Shown: positions 8,961 through 18,298, numbered from the stretch's first letter. The stretch is DNA of 64,000 nt from Phaeobacter gallaeciensis (GCF_001678945.1 NZ_CP015124.1:1240001-1304000), one strand, 5' to 3'. The notes: generated by a model not told the origin, from the letters alone. Program-made: numbers and translations.

Positions 8961-10478
8961 ATGACGGGCGGACGAAAACTCACCGAAACGACGATTTCCG
9001 GCTTTGGCTGGACCTCGCTGGCGGTCGGCGCGCGGGCACTGCTGCAGGTGATCGCGATCATTTTCCTGGCGCGGCTGCTGGCGCCGGAACAGTTCGGCCT
9101 CTTCGCGGCGGCGATGGTCGTCGGTGGCTTTTGCGCGATCATTTCCGAACTCGGGGTCAGTCCAGCCATCGTTCAGCGCCCCGCGCTTGAGCCCCGACAT
9201 ATCCGCACAGGGTTCACGCTGTCGGTGGCGATGGGGCTGGTCGTGGGGCTGGTGGCCTATCTTCTGGCGGATGCGATCGCCAGATTCTTCCAGATGCCCG
9301 AACTGGCGGGGGTGGTGCGGATCATGGCCCTCGGCTTCCCGCTGCGCGGCATCGCGACGGTGGCTGAGGCGCTTGCCCTTCGCACTTTCCGCTTTCGCTG
9401 GCTCGCACTGATCGAGGCGGGGGCTTTCGGGATCGGCTTCATCGTGGTGGCGCCGATACTCACGCTGATGGACTTTGGGGTCTATGCGCTGGTCGGTGCG
9501 TACCTGACGCAGAATATCGTCCGGACGCTGATACTGCTTGTCGGCCAGCCGCATGAAAACCGGCTCATGCTTGAAACGCGTGCGGTTGGCGAGCTTCTCT
9601 ATTTCGGCACGGGCTTCACCATCGCCAAATTCTGCAACTACGTCGCGTCCCAAGCCGACAACATGGTCGTCGGGCGCTGGCTTGGACCGGTGGCTCTTGG
9701 GCTCTACGGCCATGCCTATCAACTTATGGCCGCGCCCGCGATCTTGGTGGGGCAGGCTCTCGACCGGGTGCTGTTCCCGACCATGGCCAGCGTCCAGAGC
9801 CAGCCCGAACGTCTGGCCCGAGCCTACCGTGGCGGTATTTTCGCCTGTGCGACGGTGATGCTGCCTGCGGGTGTCGTCATTGCCATCCTCGCCCCCGAAA
9901 TCGTGCACATCCTGCTGGGGCCGAACTGGGCGAGCGCGGCGGTGCCGCTGCGCTTCCTTGCCCTCGGGATGCTGTTCCGCACCAGTTCCAAGATCAGCGA
10001 CTCCATCGTGCGCGCCACCGGCGCCGTATATGCCCGCGCCTGGCGCCAGGGTGTGTTCGCCATGGCGGTCTTTGTCGGTGCGCTGTCCGGGCAGCAGTGG
10101 GGGCTGATCGGCGTGGCGATCGGTGTCCTATGCGCCCTCGCCCTCAATTTCCTGATGATGGCGCAGCTTAGCCTGCGCCTGTCCGCCATGAGCTGGCGAA
10201 CCTTCGGCCAGGCGCATCTGCCTGGCGCGCTTCTCGCGTTGATCCTCGGCGGGAGCAGCTTCACCATCGCAACCGGCCTGCGGGGCACCGGCGCGGGATC
10301 AGTTCCGGTCGTCGGCGGCACGGTCTTGGTTGCCGCGCTGCTGGTACCGCTTCTGATCTGGATGCGCCCGCAGCTCTTTCTCGGGCCGGATCGAGAGCGC
10401 CTGCTGCTCGCCCTCGCCAATGTCGGCCCCATGCGCATGCGGCGCGGCATCGCACTGCTTCAAAGGCGGGTATCGTGA
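8961..10478 (+). CDS. Oligosaccharide flippase, Wzx/MVF-superfamily
   Basis: Flips the undecaprenyl-linked repeat unit across the inner membrane. The 505-residue product is almost wholly hydrophobic with about 12-14 helices, an N-terminal FGWTSLAVGARALLQVIAIIFLARLLAPEQFG block typical of the polysaccharide biosynthesis (RfbX/MviN-like) family and a central NYVASQADNMVVGRWLGPVALGLYG motif. ATG 8961 has GGAG at 8948-8951; an upstream in-frame GTG at 8940 overlaps the mini-ORF and is less likely. It overlaps the next gene at TGATG. With Wzy and Wzz-like genes downstream this marks a Wzx/Wzy-dependent export route. Confidence 0.92.
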   Translation: MTGGRKLTETTISGFGWTSLAVGARALLQVIAIIFLARLLAPEQFGLFAAAMVVGGFCAIISELGVSPAIVQRPALEPRHIRTGFTLSVAMGLVVGLVAYLLADAIARFFQMPELAGVVRIMALGFPLRGIATVAEALALRTFRFRWLALIEAGAFGIGFIVVAPILTLMDFGVYALVGAYLTQNIVRTLILLVGQPHENRLMLETRAVGELLYFGTGFTIAKFCNYVASQADNMVVGRWLGPVALGLYGHAYQLMAAPAILVGQALDRVLFPTMASVQSQPERLARAYRGGIFACATVMLPAGVVIAILAPEIVHILLGPNWASAAVPLRFLALGMLFRTSSKISDSIVRATGAVYARAWRQGVFAMAVFVGALSGQQWGLIGVAIGVLCALALNFLMMAQLSLRLSAMSWRTFGQAHLPGALLALILGGSSFTIATGLRGTGAGSVPVVGGTVLVAALLVPLLIWMRPQLFLGPDRERLLLALANVGPMRMRRGIALLQRRVS

Positions 10479-12019
10479 TGAAAGATGATCGTGAAAACTT
10501 GCTGCAACGCTCGAACTGGAACGGCGCGCCGACACCCGAAATCGGCCTGGCGGTAGTGCAGCGGCTTCTTGACCGCCTGCATGCTGCCGACCTGCAGTAC
10601 TGCCACTGGAAAAGCAATGAACACCTCGATGCCGGGATGCGGGGCCTTACGGATTTGGACGTTCTGGTGGAACCGTGGCGCGGCGACGATTTGCAGCGCA
10701 CCCTCGGCGAAAGCGGTTTCCGCCGGTTCCAGGCGACCGCGCTTACCGCCTATCCGGCGGTCGAGGATTATCTCGCCGTTGACGACGCGACCGGAACGCT
10801 GGTTCACCTTCACCTGCATCACCGCCTCACGCTTGGTCAGAAGCACCTCAAGGGCTACCGCCTGCCTTGGGAAGCGCAGGCCCTCGCGACGCGCAGGTTT
10901 GACCCCACTCACGGCGCCTATGTCACCGCCCCCGAACTGGAGCTTTTGCTGCTTCTCGTCCGCGACGCCCTCAAGCGCCGGATCAGAACAACCGTTGCCG
11001 CATGGATCCGTGTCAAAGGCGGGAACGATGATTTCGAACGCGAGTTCGCCTGGCTGGTCGAGCGCGCTGAAGCCGATGCGGTTGTCTCGCTCGCGACCGG
11101 TATGATCGGACCGAAGACCGAAGCGCCGCTGCGCCGTATCCTCACAGACGGTGCTCGACACTCCGACCGTGCGGCCTTTGCCAAGGCGGTGCGCGCCGCA
11201 CTGCGCCCGCATCGGACCTACGGCGCCATCTCGGCAGCGCTGTTCATGAAGGTGCGGGAGGTCTTCTGGCTTCTCGGCGGATTAAGCCGCAGGCGGTTTC
11301 ACTGGGCGATCCCGCTGCGCCGCACATCGCCACGGGGCGGTATCGTTGTCGCCTTTCTCGGCTCCGACGGAGCGGGCAAGTCGACGATGCGCGCCGACAC
11401 GGTGTCCTGGCTTGGACAGAAACTCGACGTGGTTCCGATCTATTTCGGAAGCGGCGACGGTCCCGGTTCGCTGCTGCGACTGCCACTGCAGATCGCCCGG
11501 CGCCTTGTCGACCGACGCGCCGTGAGCGGCACGCCAAGCCAGCGCCGCAGCGGTTTGCGTGGGCGTCTCAGGGCCGTCGCGCTGATCCCCTGGGCGCTCA
11601 GCCTCAGCCTTGAGAAACGCGCGAAGCTGCGGCGGATGATCCGCGCCCGGAACCGTGGTCTGGTGGTCATCTGCGATCGCTACCCGCAAGACCAGTTCCA
11701 AGGCTTCAACGATGGCTGCCTGCTTGGCCGCTTTGCAAGCTCGTCCTCCCGCCTCGCCCAGGCGCTGGCACGGTGGGAAGCCCGCGCCTATGCTGACGCC
11801 CGGCTTTACCCACCTGACGTCGTGATCAAGCTCATCGCCTCGCCCGAGGTGGCATTGTCCCGCCGCCCCGAAATGAGCGCCGAGGAAATCGAAAACCGGA
11901 TCAAAGTGGTCCGCGCCCTTCGTTTTCCTGACGAAACGCTGGTGGCGGAAATCGACGCCGACCAGCCTCTTGACGAGGTCGTGCAATCCGTCCGCCGCGT
12001 GATCTGGAAGGTCCTGTGA
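10478..12019 (+). CDS. Nucleotidyltransferase-like / thymidylate-kinase-like fusion protein
   Basis: A 513-residue two-part protein. The N-terminal ~270 residues contain CHWKSNEHLDAGMRGLTDLDVLV with the D-x-D of the nucleotidyltransferase fold and a long helical tail. From residue ~288 a thymidylate-kinase-like P-loop domain follows: FLGSDGAGKST (Walker A, ~293-303), VVICDRYPQD (the DR(Y/F) motif of dTMP kinases) and a C-terminal VVKALR-like lid region (ENRIKVVRAL). Start ATG 10478 overlaps the upstream stop (TGATG); a GTG 3 bp earlier is possible. It sits between flippase and outer-membrane export genes. It may modify a sugar or lipid carrier; no tested function is known to me. Confidence 0.85.
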   Translation: MKDDRENLLQRSNWNGAPTPEIGLAVVQRLLDRLHAADLQYCHWKSNEHLDAGMRGLTDLDVLVEPWRGDDLQRTLGESGFRRFQATALTAYPAVEDYLAVDDATGTLVHLHLHHRLTLGQKHLKGYRLPWEAQALATRRFDPTHGAYVTAPELELLLLLVRDALKRRIRTTVAAWIRVKGGNDDFEREFAWLVERAEADAVVSLATGMIGPKTEAPLRRILTDGARHSDRAAFAKAVRAALRPHRTYGAISAALFMKVREVFWLLGGLSRRRFHWAIPLRRTSPRGGIVVAFLGSDGAGKSTMRADTVSWLGQKLDVVPIYFGSGDGPGSLLRLPLQIARRLVDRRAVSGTPSQRRSGLRGRLRAVALIPWALSLSLEKRAKLRRMIRARNRGLVVICDRYPQDQFQGFNDGCLLGRFASSSSRLAQALARWEARAYADARLYPPDVVIKLIASPEVALSRRPEMSAEEIENRIKVVRALRFPDETLVAEIDADQPLDEVVQSVRRVIWKVL

Positions 12020-13287
12020 TGAATACCACGCCAAACCGCCCTTCCGAAACACGGCCGCGGCCCCAGACCCGAACATGGCTTGCAGCCGTCCTCTCTCTCA
12101 TGGCGCTGTTGCTGACGGCTCTCCCGGCCGTGGCCGAGGACTACCGGCTGGCGCCGGGTGACGTGCTGCACCTGCTTGTCGTGGGGGCGCCGGAACTGAA
12201 TGTCGACGTGCCGATCGAAATGAGTGGCGCGGCCTGGTTCCCGCTGGTGGGACCGATCGCTGTAGGCGGGGGAACGCTTGACGACGTCCGCCGCAAGACC
12301 GCCGATGCCTATGCCGAGATGAGCCTGACCCGACGGGTCGCTCCTGGTGGCGGGTTGCCCCAGATCATCGAAACCAATCAGGTTCTTGTCACTGTGGCTT
12401 CTTACCGGCCGATCTATGTCTCGGGAGATGCCGGTGGCGCGCATGAAATCCCGTTCCGCGGCGGCATGACCCTGCACCACGTGATGACGCTGGCAAACAG
12501 CGGACCGCCACGCGATACTCAGCGACCGGCCTCCAGCGACGAAATTGCGGCCGCCGTGACCGCGCTGGCCAATGAATACGCCCGGATATGGCGCCTGAAA
12601 ACCTTCCTCGGGACCGACACGCCTCAGGATTACCAACGCATCTTTGTGGCCCATATCCCCGCGATCGACAGCATCGTCGGCGTCGAGCAGTCTATCCTCG
12701 AAGAAACCCGCGTGGCCATCGAGACGCAGAAACAACACCTGCAGGACGAAATCGAAAGGGTTCGCAAGCGCATCGGCGTCCTGAGTGAGCAAAAGCAGAA
12801 CGAGGACAACGGCGCGGCGATGGACGAGAAGGATCTCGAAGACATCCGCGCGCTGCAGGAAAAGGGGCTGGCGCCGATGTCGCGCGTTTCCGAGGTGCGC
12901 CGCGCCGCTCTGGTCACGGCGAGCCGGGCGTTGCAGATCGACGTCACCCTGGAAGAAGCCCGCGCCGAGGCGGCGAAGCTCTCAGCTGAAATCAGCGCCA
13001 TCGACAGCGATGCGCGCATCACCGCCTGGAAGGACCTAGGCGAAGCCGTGGCCCGCGCCCAACAGCGGCAGGCCAACCTGGCGACCCTGACGGCAAGTGC
13101 CGGAGACCCGCTACGGCAGCTTTACGGGATCAAACCAACGGCCACGGTGACCCGAAACGGCGTGACGCTCGCCCGGGCTCAGACCAAGCCTGCGATGGCC
13201 CTGATGCCAGGGGATATCGTCGAACTTCACGTCCTGCCCCCCGGCATGGCCGTGGAGCCCGGAAAGCAGGGGATAGAAACGCAATGA
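12019..13287 (+). CDS. Polysaccharide export protein, Wza/ExoF type
   Basis: Periplasmic/outer-membrane component of the export channel. A signal sequence (WLAAVLSLMALLLTALPAVA) ends near residue 39, followed by the Poly_export domain beginning YRLAPGDVLHLLVVGAPELNVDVPIEMSGAAWFPLVG, a SLBB-like section around residues 110-160 (VLVTVASYRPIYVSGDAGGAHEIPFRGGMTL) and a long charged alpha-helical/coiled-coil section (~residues 225-365). A final small beta domain ends the protein. The coiled coil makes it ExoF-like, unlike the shorter E. coli Wza. It overlaps both neighbours (TGATG upstream, ATGA downstream), which supports co-translation with the co-polymerase. Confidence 0.88.
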   Translation: MNTTPNRPSETRPRPQTRTWLAAVLSLMALLLTALPAVAEDYRLAPGDVLHLLVVGAPELNVDVPIEMSGAAWFPLVGPIAVGGGTLDDVRRKTADAYAEMSLTRRVAPGGGLPQIIETNQVLVTVASYRPIYVSGDAGGAHEIPFRGGMTLHHVMTLANSGPPRDTQRPASSDEIAAAVTALANEYARIWRLKTFLGTDTPQDYQRIFVAHIPAIDSIVGVEQSILEETRVAIETQKQHLQDEIERVRKRIGVLSEQKQNEDNGAAMDEKDLEDIRALQEKGLAPMSRVSEVRRAALVTASRALQIDVTLEEARAEAAKLSAEISAIDSDARITAWKDLGEAVARAQQRQANLATLTASAGDPLRQLYGIKPTATVTRNGVTLARAQTKPAMALMPGDIVELHVLPPGMAVEPGKQGIETQ

Positions 13288-14792
13288 AAGGGTCACAACA
13301 AACCGAAGATCCGCTCGACAACTACTGGCTCTACGAGGCGCCCACCGCCGAATCTTTCATCAGGCTGGTACGAAGGGTGCGCGGGGACGGAGAACAAGAA
13401 ACTGAAGGCAGGGAAGCAATGGATGGCTCCGACTTACCAGACGATCCTCTCGAATTCGAATGGCAGGCAACTCCGCCGACCATCGCATCCTTTCTGGCGG
13501 CGGTTCGACGGCAAGCGAAGACACTGTTGATCTGCCTCGCTGCCGGTATTTTTCTGGCGCTGGCGATTATCGTCTTCTCCACGCCGATGTATGCAGCGCG
13601 TGTTTCGCTCTATCTCGGATCCGTCACCGGGGGCGATCTGCGCTCCGAATTGGGAACGGCGATCGACCTCGACACCAACGCCGAACTGATCCGCTCAGAC
13701 GAAACCACCGCTGCCGTGATCCGCGAACTCGATCTTGCTACTCTGCCGGAATTCGCACCTGAGGCCAGCACCCTTGCGGCGCTGGTCGACACGCTGAGGC
13801 AATGGGCCGGACGCGCCAGTCCTGACGAACCCGCTGATCCGATGCCGATGGTAATCGGCAAGGTCAAGAAGGGTCTGAGTGTCTCTCGCAAGGGGAATAC
13901 GCGGCTCATCGAACTGCGTTTTAGCTCGGTCTCGTCGGCGCTTTCGGCGGATATCGCCAATGCGTTTGCGCGCGCCCACCTGGCCGGGGCACTAGCCCGC
14001 GACGAAGAGGCAAAGGTGCAACGGATCGCCCAGCTGGAAACCCTTGCAGCACGCGCGCGGCAGAAGGCGGCCGAGGCCGACAGCAATGTCCGGTCGCTCC
14101 TGCGCGGAACCGGCAGGGTGGCCGCCGACCCACAGCAGATCGAACAGCAAACCTTCGCCCTGCGCCAGCAACTCTCGATGCTCGAGGCCAAGGCGGCAGC
14201 GCTGAAGACCAAGCTGTCGCTGATCGCGGCCTACGAACGCACTGGCGATACATCGGTCATCACCCTTGACAGCCAGGCTAGCCGACAGCTGCTTACCGAG
14301 CTCGCACAAGCCAGGGACCGGCTTGCCGGGATTCAGCAGCAGCCCGGCTCCCAGCCGCAATCCGTGTCTGCCATCACCGACAGCATCAAGACCCTCGAAG
14401 CCAGCCTCAGGCAAGAGGTTCGCCTCGCCGCCAGTGCAATCGAAGTGGAGCTTGAAACCACAGTGGCCGAACAGGAAAGCGTCAGCGACCAGATCAGTCA
14501 GCTGAACGCCTATGTCGCGAGCGAGACCTGGTCCGCGCTTCAGGCGGCGCGGCGTGACAAAATATTTTATAACGGCGCCTATCAGGAATACCTGAGCCAG
14601 CTTGAGACCACCCGCTACGCCCCGCAGAGCCATTCCGACCTACGCATCGTCGCCGATGCCGTGGCTCCAACCCTGCCCAGTTCGCCGAACAAGATGGTGG
14701 TGCTGGCGATCTCTCTTACCCTGAGTATCTTCGTGGGAGTGGGTCTCGCGGGGATTTCCGAATGGAAGCGCAATGAACGTGCGCGGGTCTGA
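13284..14792 (+). CDS. Wzz/GumC-type polysaccharide co-polymerase without kinase domain
   Basis: Controls chain length and links polymerisation to export. The 502 residues have a cytoplasmic N-terminal tail (~1-75), a first membrane helix (TLLICLAAGIFLALAIIVFS), a large periplasmic part with a Wzz-like front (YAARVSLYLGSVTG) and coiled coils (~residues 230-410), and a second membrane helix (VVLAISLTLSIFVGVGLAGI) close to the C-terminus. No Walker motifs or tyrosine-rich tail follow the second helix, so the bacterial tyrosine kinase part is absent and no separate kinase is seen in the operon. The gene overlaps Wza by 4 bp and Wzy by 20 bp. Confidence 0.88.
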   Translation: MKGSQQTEDPLDNYWLYEAPTAESFIRLVRRVRGDGEQETEGREAMDGSDLPDDPLEFEWQATPPTIASFLAAVRRQAKTLLICLAAGIFLALAIIVFSTPMYAARVSLYLGSVTGGDLRSELGTAIDLDTNAELIRSDETTAAVIRELDLATLPEFAPEASTLAALVDTLRQWAGRASPDEPADPMPMVIGKVKKGLSVSRKGNTRLIELRFSSVSSALSADIANAFARAHLAGALARDEEAKVQRIAQLETLAARARQKAAEADSNVRSLLRGTGRVAADPQQIEQQTFALRQQLSMLEAKAAALKTKLSLIAAYERTGDTSVITLDSQASRQLLTELAQARDRLAGIQQQPGSQPQSVSAITDSIKTLEASLRQEVRLAASAIEVELETTVAEQESVSDQISQLNAYVASETWSALQAARRDKIFYNGAYQEYLSQLETTRYAPQSHSDLRIVADAVAPTLPSSPNKMVVLAISLTLSIFVGVGLAGISEWKRNERARV

Positions 14793-16182
14793 TTGGCCGT
14801 CAGGCAGCGGCGCAGGGCCCTTTCCGGCAGGGCGCCCCTTCGCGCTAGCGCGCCGATCGAGCGCAGCCCCTCTCCCTGCCTATGTGGCGTATCTTTATGT
14901 CGCGCTGCTTGCCGCCCCGGCGCTTGTCGGCCTTCCCGCCGGGGCGCCGCTGGCCCTTGGGGTGATGCTGGTCGGGCTACCGGTCTGGTTCGAGGCCGCC
15001 CGGGCCCGGCGCACGCCGTTCGATGTCGCGGCCACGCGCACCATCGCGATTGTTCTTGCCTGTGCCGGGTTTCTCATCGTCTGGTCGCTGCTGTCGACCT
15101 TCGGGGCCACCCAACCCTTACGGGCGAGCCGTTACCTGTCCACCCTCGTTTCCGGTTTCGCAATCTATCTCCTTGTCCGTAGCACGGTCACCCGGCAGCA
15201 AATCCTGCGTTACATTGACATCATTGCAGCTGCGCTGGCGGCGACCGCGCTGTTGAGCCTGATCGCTTATGACATCGCACCGCTGCACCAGATGGTTTTC
15301 AAAGGAACCGACCGCGCCGCAGGGATGTTCAAGAACCCAAATCAGTTCGGCATGGCGATCTCCACCACGATCCCGGCCCTCATGGCGCTGCTTCTGTCCG
15401 TGCGGCGGCGGCGCCCGTTCCGGATACTCTGCCTGTTCCTGATTTTGCTTGGGTTGCTGGCGTCGGGTTCCAAGACCAATCTGATGCTGGCCTGGGCGTC
15501 GATCCTGACGATGCTCTTGGCCTATGCCATCGTTGCATATTCCGGCGCCAGACGGATCGGCATGATGGCTCTATACCTTGTCGTCACCCTTGTGATGACG
15601 GGGCTTGGCATTCTCGCCCTCAACGTTCTCAACCCGCGCGCATTGGGGCTTCTGTCCCAGTTCCTCTACAGTCAGGAAGAGCTGGAATCCCTGATGACCC
15701 GGGGGTTCCTGTGGCGCTACAGTATCGACCAGTTTCTCGCCGATCCGTTCCTCGGCCAGGGAGCGAGCCAGCGCATCGATATTTTTTACCGTCAAGCCGA
15801 CGTTTCCCACAGTCACAACCTGTTTCTGGACTACATGCGCACCCTTGGCGCGCCGGGCTTGCTGAGCGTCGCGATCATGATCGGCGCGGTGGTGACCCTC
15901 TGCCTGTGGTCAATCCTCGGAATGCTACGCGCGACACGGGGCACGACATCGGCCCGGATGATCTGCATCGGATTGTCGCTCAGCACCCTGGTCTATATCG
16001 CAGCGAACATGTCGAGCGATTCATTCGGCCCCTCGACAAGCCCCTATTTCTGGCTCTTCACCTACCTCGCTTTCGCTGCACGCCGACTTACAGGCTCATC
16101 GTCGCAAGATGATTTTGGCAGGTTCCCTGAAAGCGGGTCGAGTACCGAGCCTACGCTTCAGAAGCTCTTCGAAAACGACTGA
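14773..16182 (+). CDS. O-antigen ligase/polymerase-like protein (Wzy)
   Basis: Predicted periplasmic polymerisation of repeat units. The 469-residue product has about 11-12 hydrophobic helices and the Wzy_C-type pattern: a GMFKNPNQFGMAISTTIPAL motif near residue 185 and a periplasmic loop with DQFLADPFLGQGASQRI and VSHSHNLFLDYMRTLG (His-rich SHSHN). The start overlaps the co-polymerase by 20 bp. It ends the operon; no strong terminator was found in the following 100 bp. It could be a ligase instead of a polymerase, but its partners Wzx and Wzz favour a polymerase. Confidence 0.9.
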   Translation: MNVRGSDWPSGSGAGPFPAGRPFALARRSSAAPLPAYVAYLYVALLAAPALVGLPAGAPLALGVMLVGLPVWFEAARARRTPFDVAATRTIAIVLACAGFLIVWSLLSTFGATQPLRASRYLSTLVSGFAIYLLVRSTVTRQQILRYIDIIAAALAATALLSLIAYDIAPLHQMVFKGTDRAAGMFKNPNQFGMAISTTIPALMALLLSVRRRRPFRILCLFLILLGLLASGSKTNLMLAWASILTMLLAYAIVAYSGARRIGMMALYLVVTLVMTGLGILALNVLNPRALGLLSQFLYSQEELESLMTRGFLWRYSIDQFLADPFLGQGASQRIDIFYRQADVSHSHNLFLDYMRTLGAPGLLSVAIMIGAVVTLCLWSILGMLRATRGTTSARMICIGLSLSTLVYIAANMSSDSFGPSTSPYFWLFTYLAFAARRLTGSSSQDDFGRFPESGSSTEPTLQKLFEND

Positions 16183-16606
16183 GCACGGCCAAATTCTTCG
16201 CCCGATCAGCCTAGCGCGCCAGTCAGCTTGAACTTTCCTACAGCTGTCCCTGTACCGGGAGCAGGCCACGAGGTTTCGGGGGCGTAAAATCCAGGCCTGT
16301 GGTGAACGGAAGTTTTTCTATCATTCCCGCGCTCTCTCAATATCGAGCGCCTCCTGTTCGACCTTCTGGGGCAAATAGGAACGACCGAACAGCTTCCGGC
16401 CCTGTTCCATCATTCGGTCAACAATCTTCGCACGTTTCTCGGTTTCATCAATCTTGCGCGCGCGGCGGAAGATGCCGAGCATCAGCCTATCCGATTGTAG
16501 AATTCTCCCCAAGTTCCGACACCCAAAGGAGTGGCACAGTCCGCGACAGGTCCAGAGAGGAAAATGAGCACTTGGGGCGGCGCAGAAACGCGACAGGTCT
16601 ACACGC
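16183..16606. other. Region downstream of the exopolysaccharide operon
   Basis: No clear gene or terminator apart from a doubtful 53-residue minus-strand frame given separately. A weak inverted repeat CTGTCCC/GGGAGCAG occurs near 16240-16262. Confidence 0.35.
16321..16482 (-). CDS. Possible small charged protein, 53 residues
   Basis: The frame from ATG 16482 encodes a strongly amphipathic, charged, helical product with FRRARKIDETEKRAKI and a C-terminal run of acidic and basic residues. Its composition is protein-like, whereas the in-frame upstream extension is not. The ribosome binding site is weak. It lies beside an IS3 relic and may be a remnant of a longer gene. No family recognised. Confidence 0.3.
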   Translation of the reverse strand: MLGIFRRARKIDETEKRAKIVDRMMEQGRKLFGRSYLPQKVEQEALDIERARE

Positions 16607-16825
16607 AGCATTGCTGAAATGTGCTGCCCGGAGGACATTGCTCTGAGCCTCTACTACAGTTGGTGCAATGAATTCCTCTAGGCTGGGAAGAAACGCCTGG
16701 CGGGCAACGCGGCGCGGGCGGCGATGTAGAGTGAGACCACGGATCTGGGAAGGGAGGCGGGTGATCTGGAAGAGGTCGTTGCCCAGCAGGCACCGGAGCT
16801 GCGTCTTCTGAAAAAGCGTATGGGT
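16607..16825 (+). pseudogene. IS3-family transposase OrfA remnant
   Basis: One frame reads SIAEMCCPEDIALSLYYSW, NEFL, stop, AGKKRLAGNAARAAM, stop, then DLGREAGDLEEVVAQQAPE and LRLLKKRMG. This matches the remembered shape of an IS3-type OrfA (helix-turn-helix followed by an LxxVVAEQxLELRLLKKSM leucine-zipper region), with two in-frame stops and no OrfB. It is dead DNA. A similar but separate OrfA relic lies at 22150-22270. Confidence 0.65.
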
Positions 16826-17061
16826 AGCACGTCGAGTAGCAAAGGTCGCAGCCGACATGTCTCTGGCGGCTCCGGCCCCGCCCCTGCTGCCCGGTCCCCT
16901 TGGGTCCGCCACTCGTGCCGCCATAGGGAAACTTGGCAGAAGGCTGGGTCAGTTTACACGAATCGCGGCTTGATTTATCGTTAAGATATCACAATACATC
17001 TCGGCCCCCTCGTTTCTCGTCCGCCTCCAATCGCAGGCGGTAGCGGATACTTGCTGGCCTG

Positions 17062-17754
17062 ATGCAATCACACTGTGAGCAGTGGGTAAAAACCAGATTG
17101 CACGCTCGAGATGAGGCTGGGTCGAGCTGGATGAAACACTCCAGGCTTGGGACATGCGACATGAGTTTTATTTCGTTATCCCAGTGGATTACGCTTTTGG
17201 GTGACAAAAGCCACTGTATCATTTTTCTGAATGAAAATGGTGACGCCGTGTCATTTGATGAGGCTTGCGCCGAAGAGCCGCTGTGGCAAGTGATGCTGAA
17301 TTGGCGGAATATCCATCTCTGTGACCCACACCAGAAAGCGAAACTCTCGCGGCTTGTTCAAGCCTCCCTGGATTTCGGTGAGCAGGGGAGTACCCCTTTG
17401 CCGCCCCCGGTCAAGCTGGAAACAGAGACGGGCCGCGTCCTTTACATTGATGCTGTGCCGGTGCCCATTCAGTTGCGCGAACAGCTAAATGGGGCGCATG
17501 CGTTGCTCTATATCCGGGAAGTCGCGCACGCCTCTGACTATTTCAAAGAGTTCCTGCAGCAGGAGTATCACCTGACGCCTGCCGAAGCCTCGGTCACAAT
17601 CCGGCTTGCAGCGGGTGCAAGCCTGAGAGCAGCGTCCAAACAGCTGAATATATCGATTTGGACTGCACGCAGTCATCTACGCTCTATCTTCCAGAAAACC
17701 AACACCCACCGACAGGCAGAACTGGTGGCATTGTTAGCCCATGCCGATTACTAA
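17062..17754 (+). CDS. LuxR-type helix-turn-helix regulator
   Basis: DNA-binding regulator of up to 230 residues. The C-terminal ~60 residues form a LuxR/GerE-like HTH: YHLTPAEASVTIRLAAGASLRAASKQLNISIWTARSHLRSIFQKT followed by RQAELVALL. The N-terminal half looks like a small PAS-like sensor region without a clear ligand motif. The true start is uncertain: ATG at 17062, 17131 or 17161 are all in frame and none has a strong ribosome binding site. It precedes a small secreted protein gene on the same strand and a MacAB-like exporter on the other, which may be its targets; this is inference. Confidence 0.8.
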   Translation: MQSHCEQWVKTRLHARDEAGSSWMKHSRLGTCDMSFISLSQWITLLGDKSHCIIFLNENGDAVSFDEACAEEPLWQVMLNWRNIHLCDPHQKAKLSRLVQASLDFGEQGSTPLPPPVKLETETGRVLYIDAVPVPIQLREQLNGAHALLYIREVAHASDYFKEFLQQEYHLTPAEASVTIRLAAGASLRAASKQLNISIWTARSHLRSIFQKTNTHRQAELVALLAHADY

Positions 17755-17987
17755 CGCGTTCGGATCGCGCGAATAATTTGGCCAAGCAGAGCAGTAAACT
17801 CTAGCCTTGAAACCCAGATGTGCCTGCCGGTCAGATACTGCGGCGGCTACCGCGGCCTGCGTCTGACGAGAACGCATACCCCATTCGAGTTAGAAAAATG
17901 CCGCGGATACTCACTCGGGTGAGCGATGTTGGTCTCCCGGAATTATGCAAATCTTGCGGCCTGTATTCACAAAACTGGGAGGTTATC

Positions 17988-18251
17988 ATGAAACTTGTCA
18001 CACTTATTGCGGCCGGGGCACTGGCACTTGGCACCTCAAGCATGGCATTTGCAGATACCGGCGGCCAACCCAATGCAAACGCCTATCCTGACGGAACCAA
18101 AACCAATGGCCGTAAAGCTTTGTGCGTTCCGCCAGGATCCGTTTTCCGGACCACAGCCAAAGACCCGGGTCCCAACAACGATCCGTTTGGCAACGGCAAA
18201 ACTCCAGGCACCGAAGTCGGTGATCAGTGCAATGTGGGCCAACCCAGCTGA
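17988..18251 (+). CDS. Small secreted protein of unknown function, 87 residues
   Basis: A typical Sec signal peptide (MKLVTLIAAGALALGTSSMAFA) is followed by a short mature part of about 65 residues rich in Asn, Gly, Pro and Lys, with two cysteines (ALCVPPG and DQCNVG) that could form a disulfide. ATG 17988 has a strong GGGAGG six bases upstream; the open frame extends further 5' but that part is not protein-like. A 10-bp stem-loop directly after the stop supports an independent short transcript. Family not recognised. Its position beside an ABC exporter is suggestive only. Confidence 0.75.
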   Translation: MKLVTLIAAGALALGTSSMAFADTGGQPNANAYPDGTKTNGRKALCVPPGSVFRTTAKDPGPNNDPFGNGKTPGTEVGDQCNVGQPS

Positions 18252-18274
18252 CATTTACGTTTGAGCCTTTTGAA

Positions 18275-18298
18275 CAAGAGCCCCTTTGGGGGCTCTTG
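18275..18298 (+). terminator. Stem-loop after the small secreted protein gene
   Basis: Perfect 10-bp stem CAAGAGCCCC (18275-18284) with GGGGCTCTTG (18289-18298) around a 4-base loop. A weak U-rich tail (CTGTATCC) follows, so it may act as a weak terminator or 3' end stabiliser; it also separates the gene from the convergent exporter genes. Confidence 0.65.

Noticed and set aside
8613-9908. 431-codon minus-strand frame over the Wzx gene start
   Set aside because: Charged low-information shadow of Wzx and the propeller gene.
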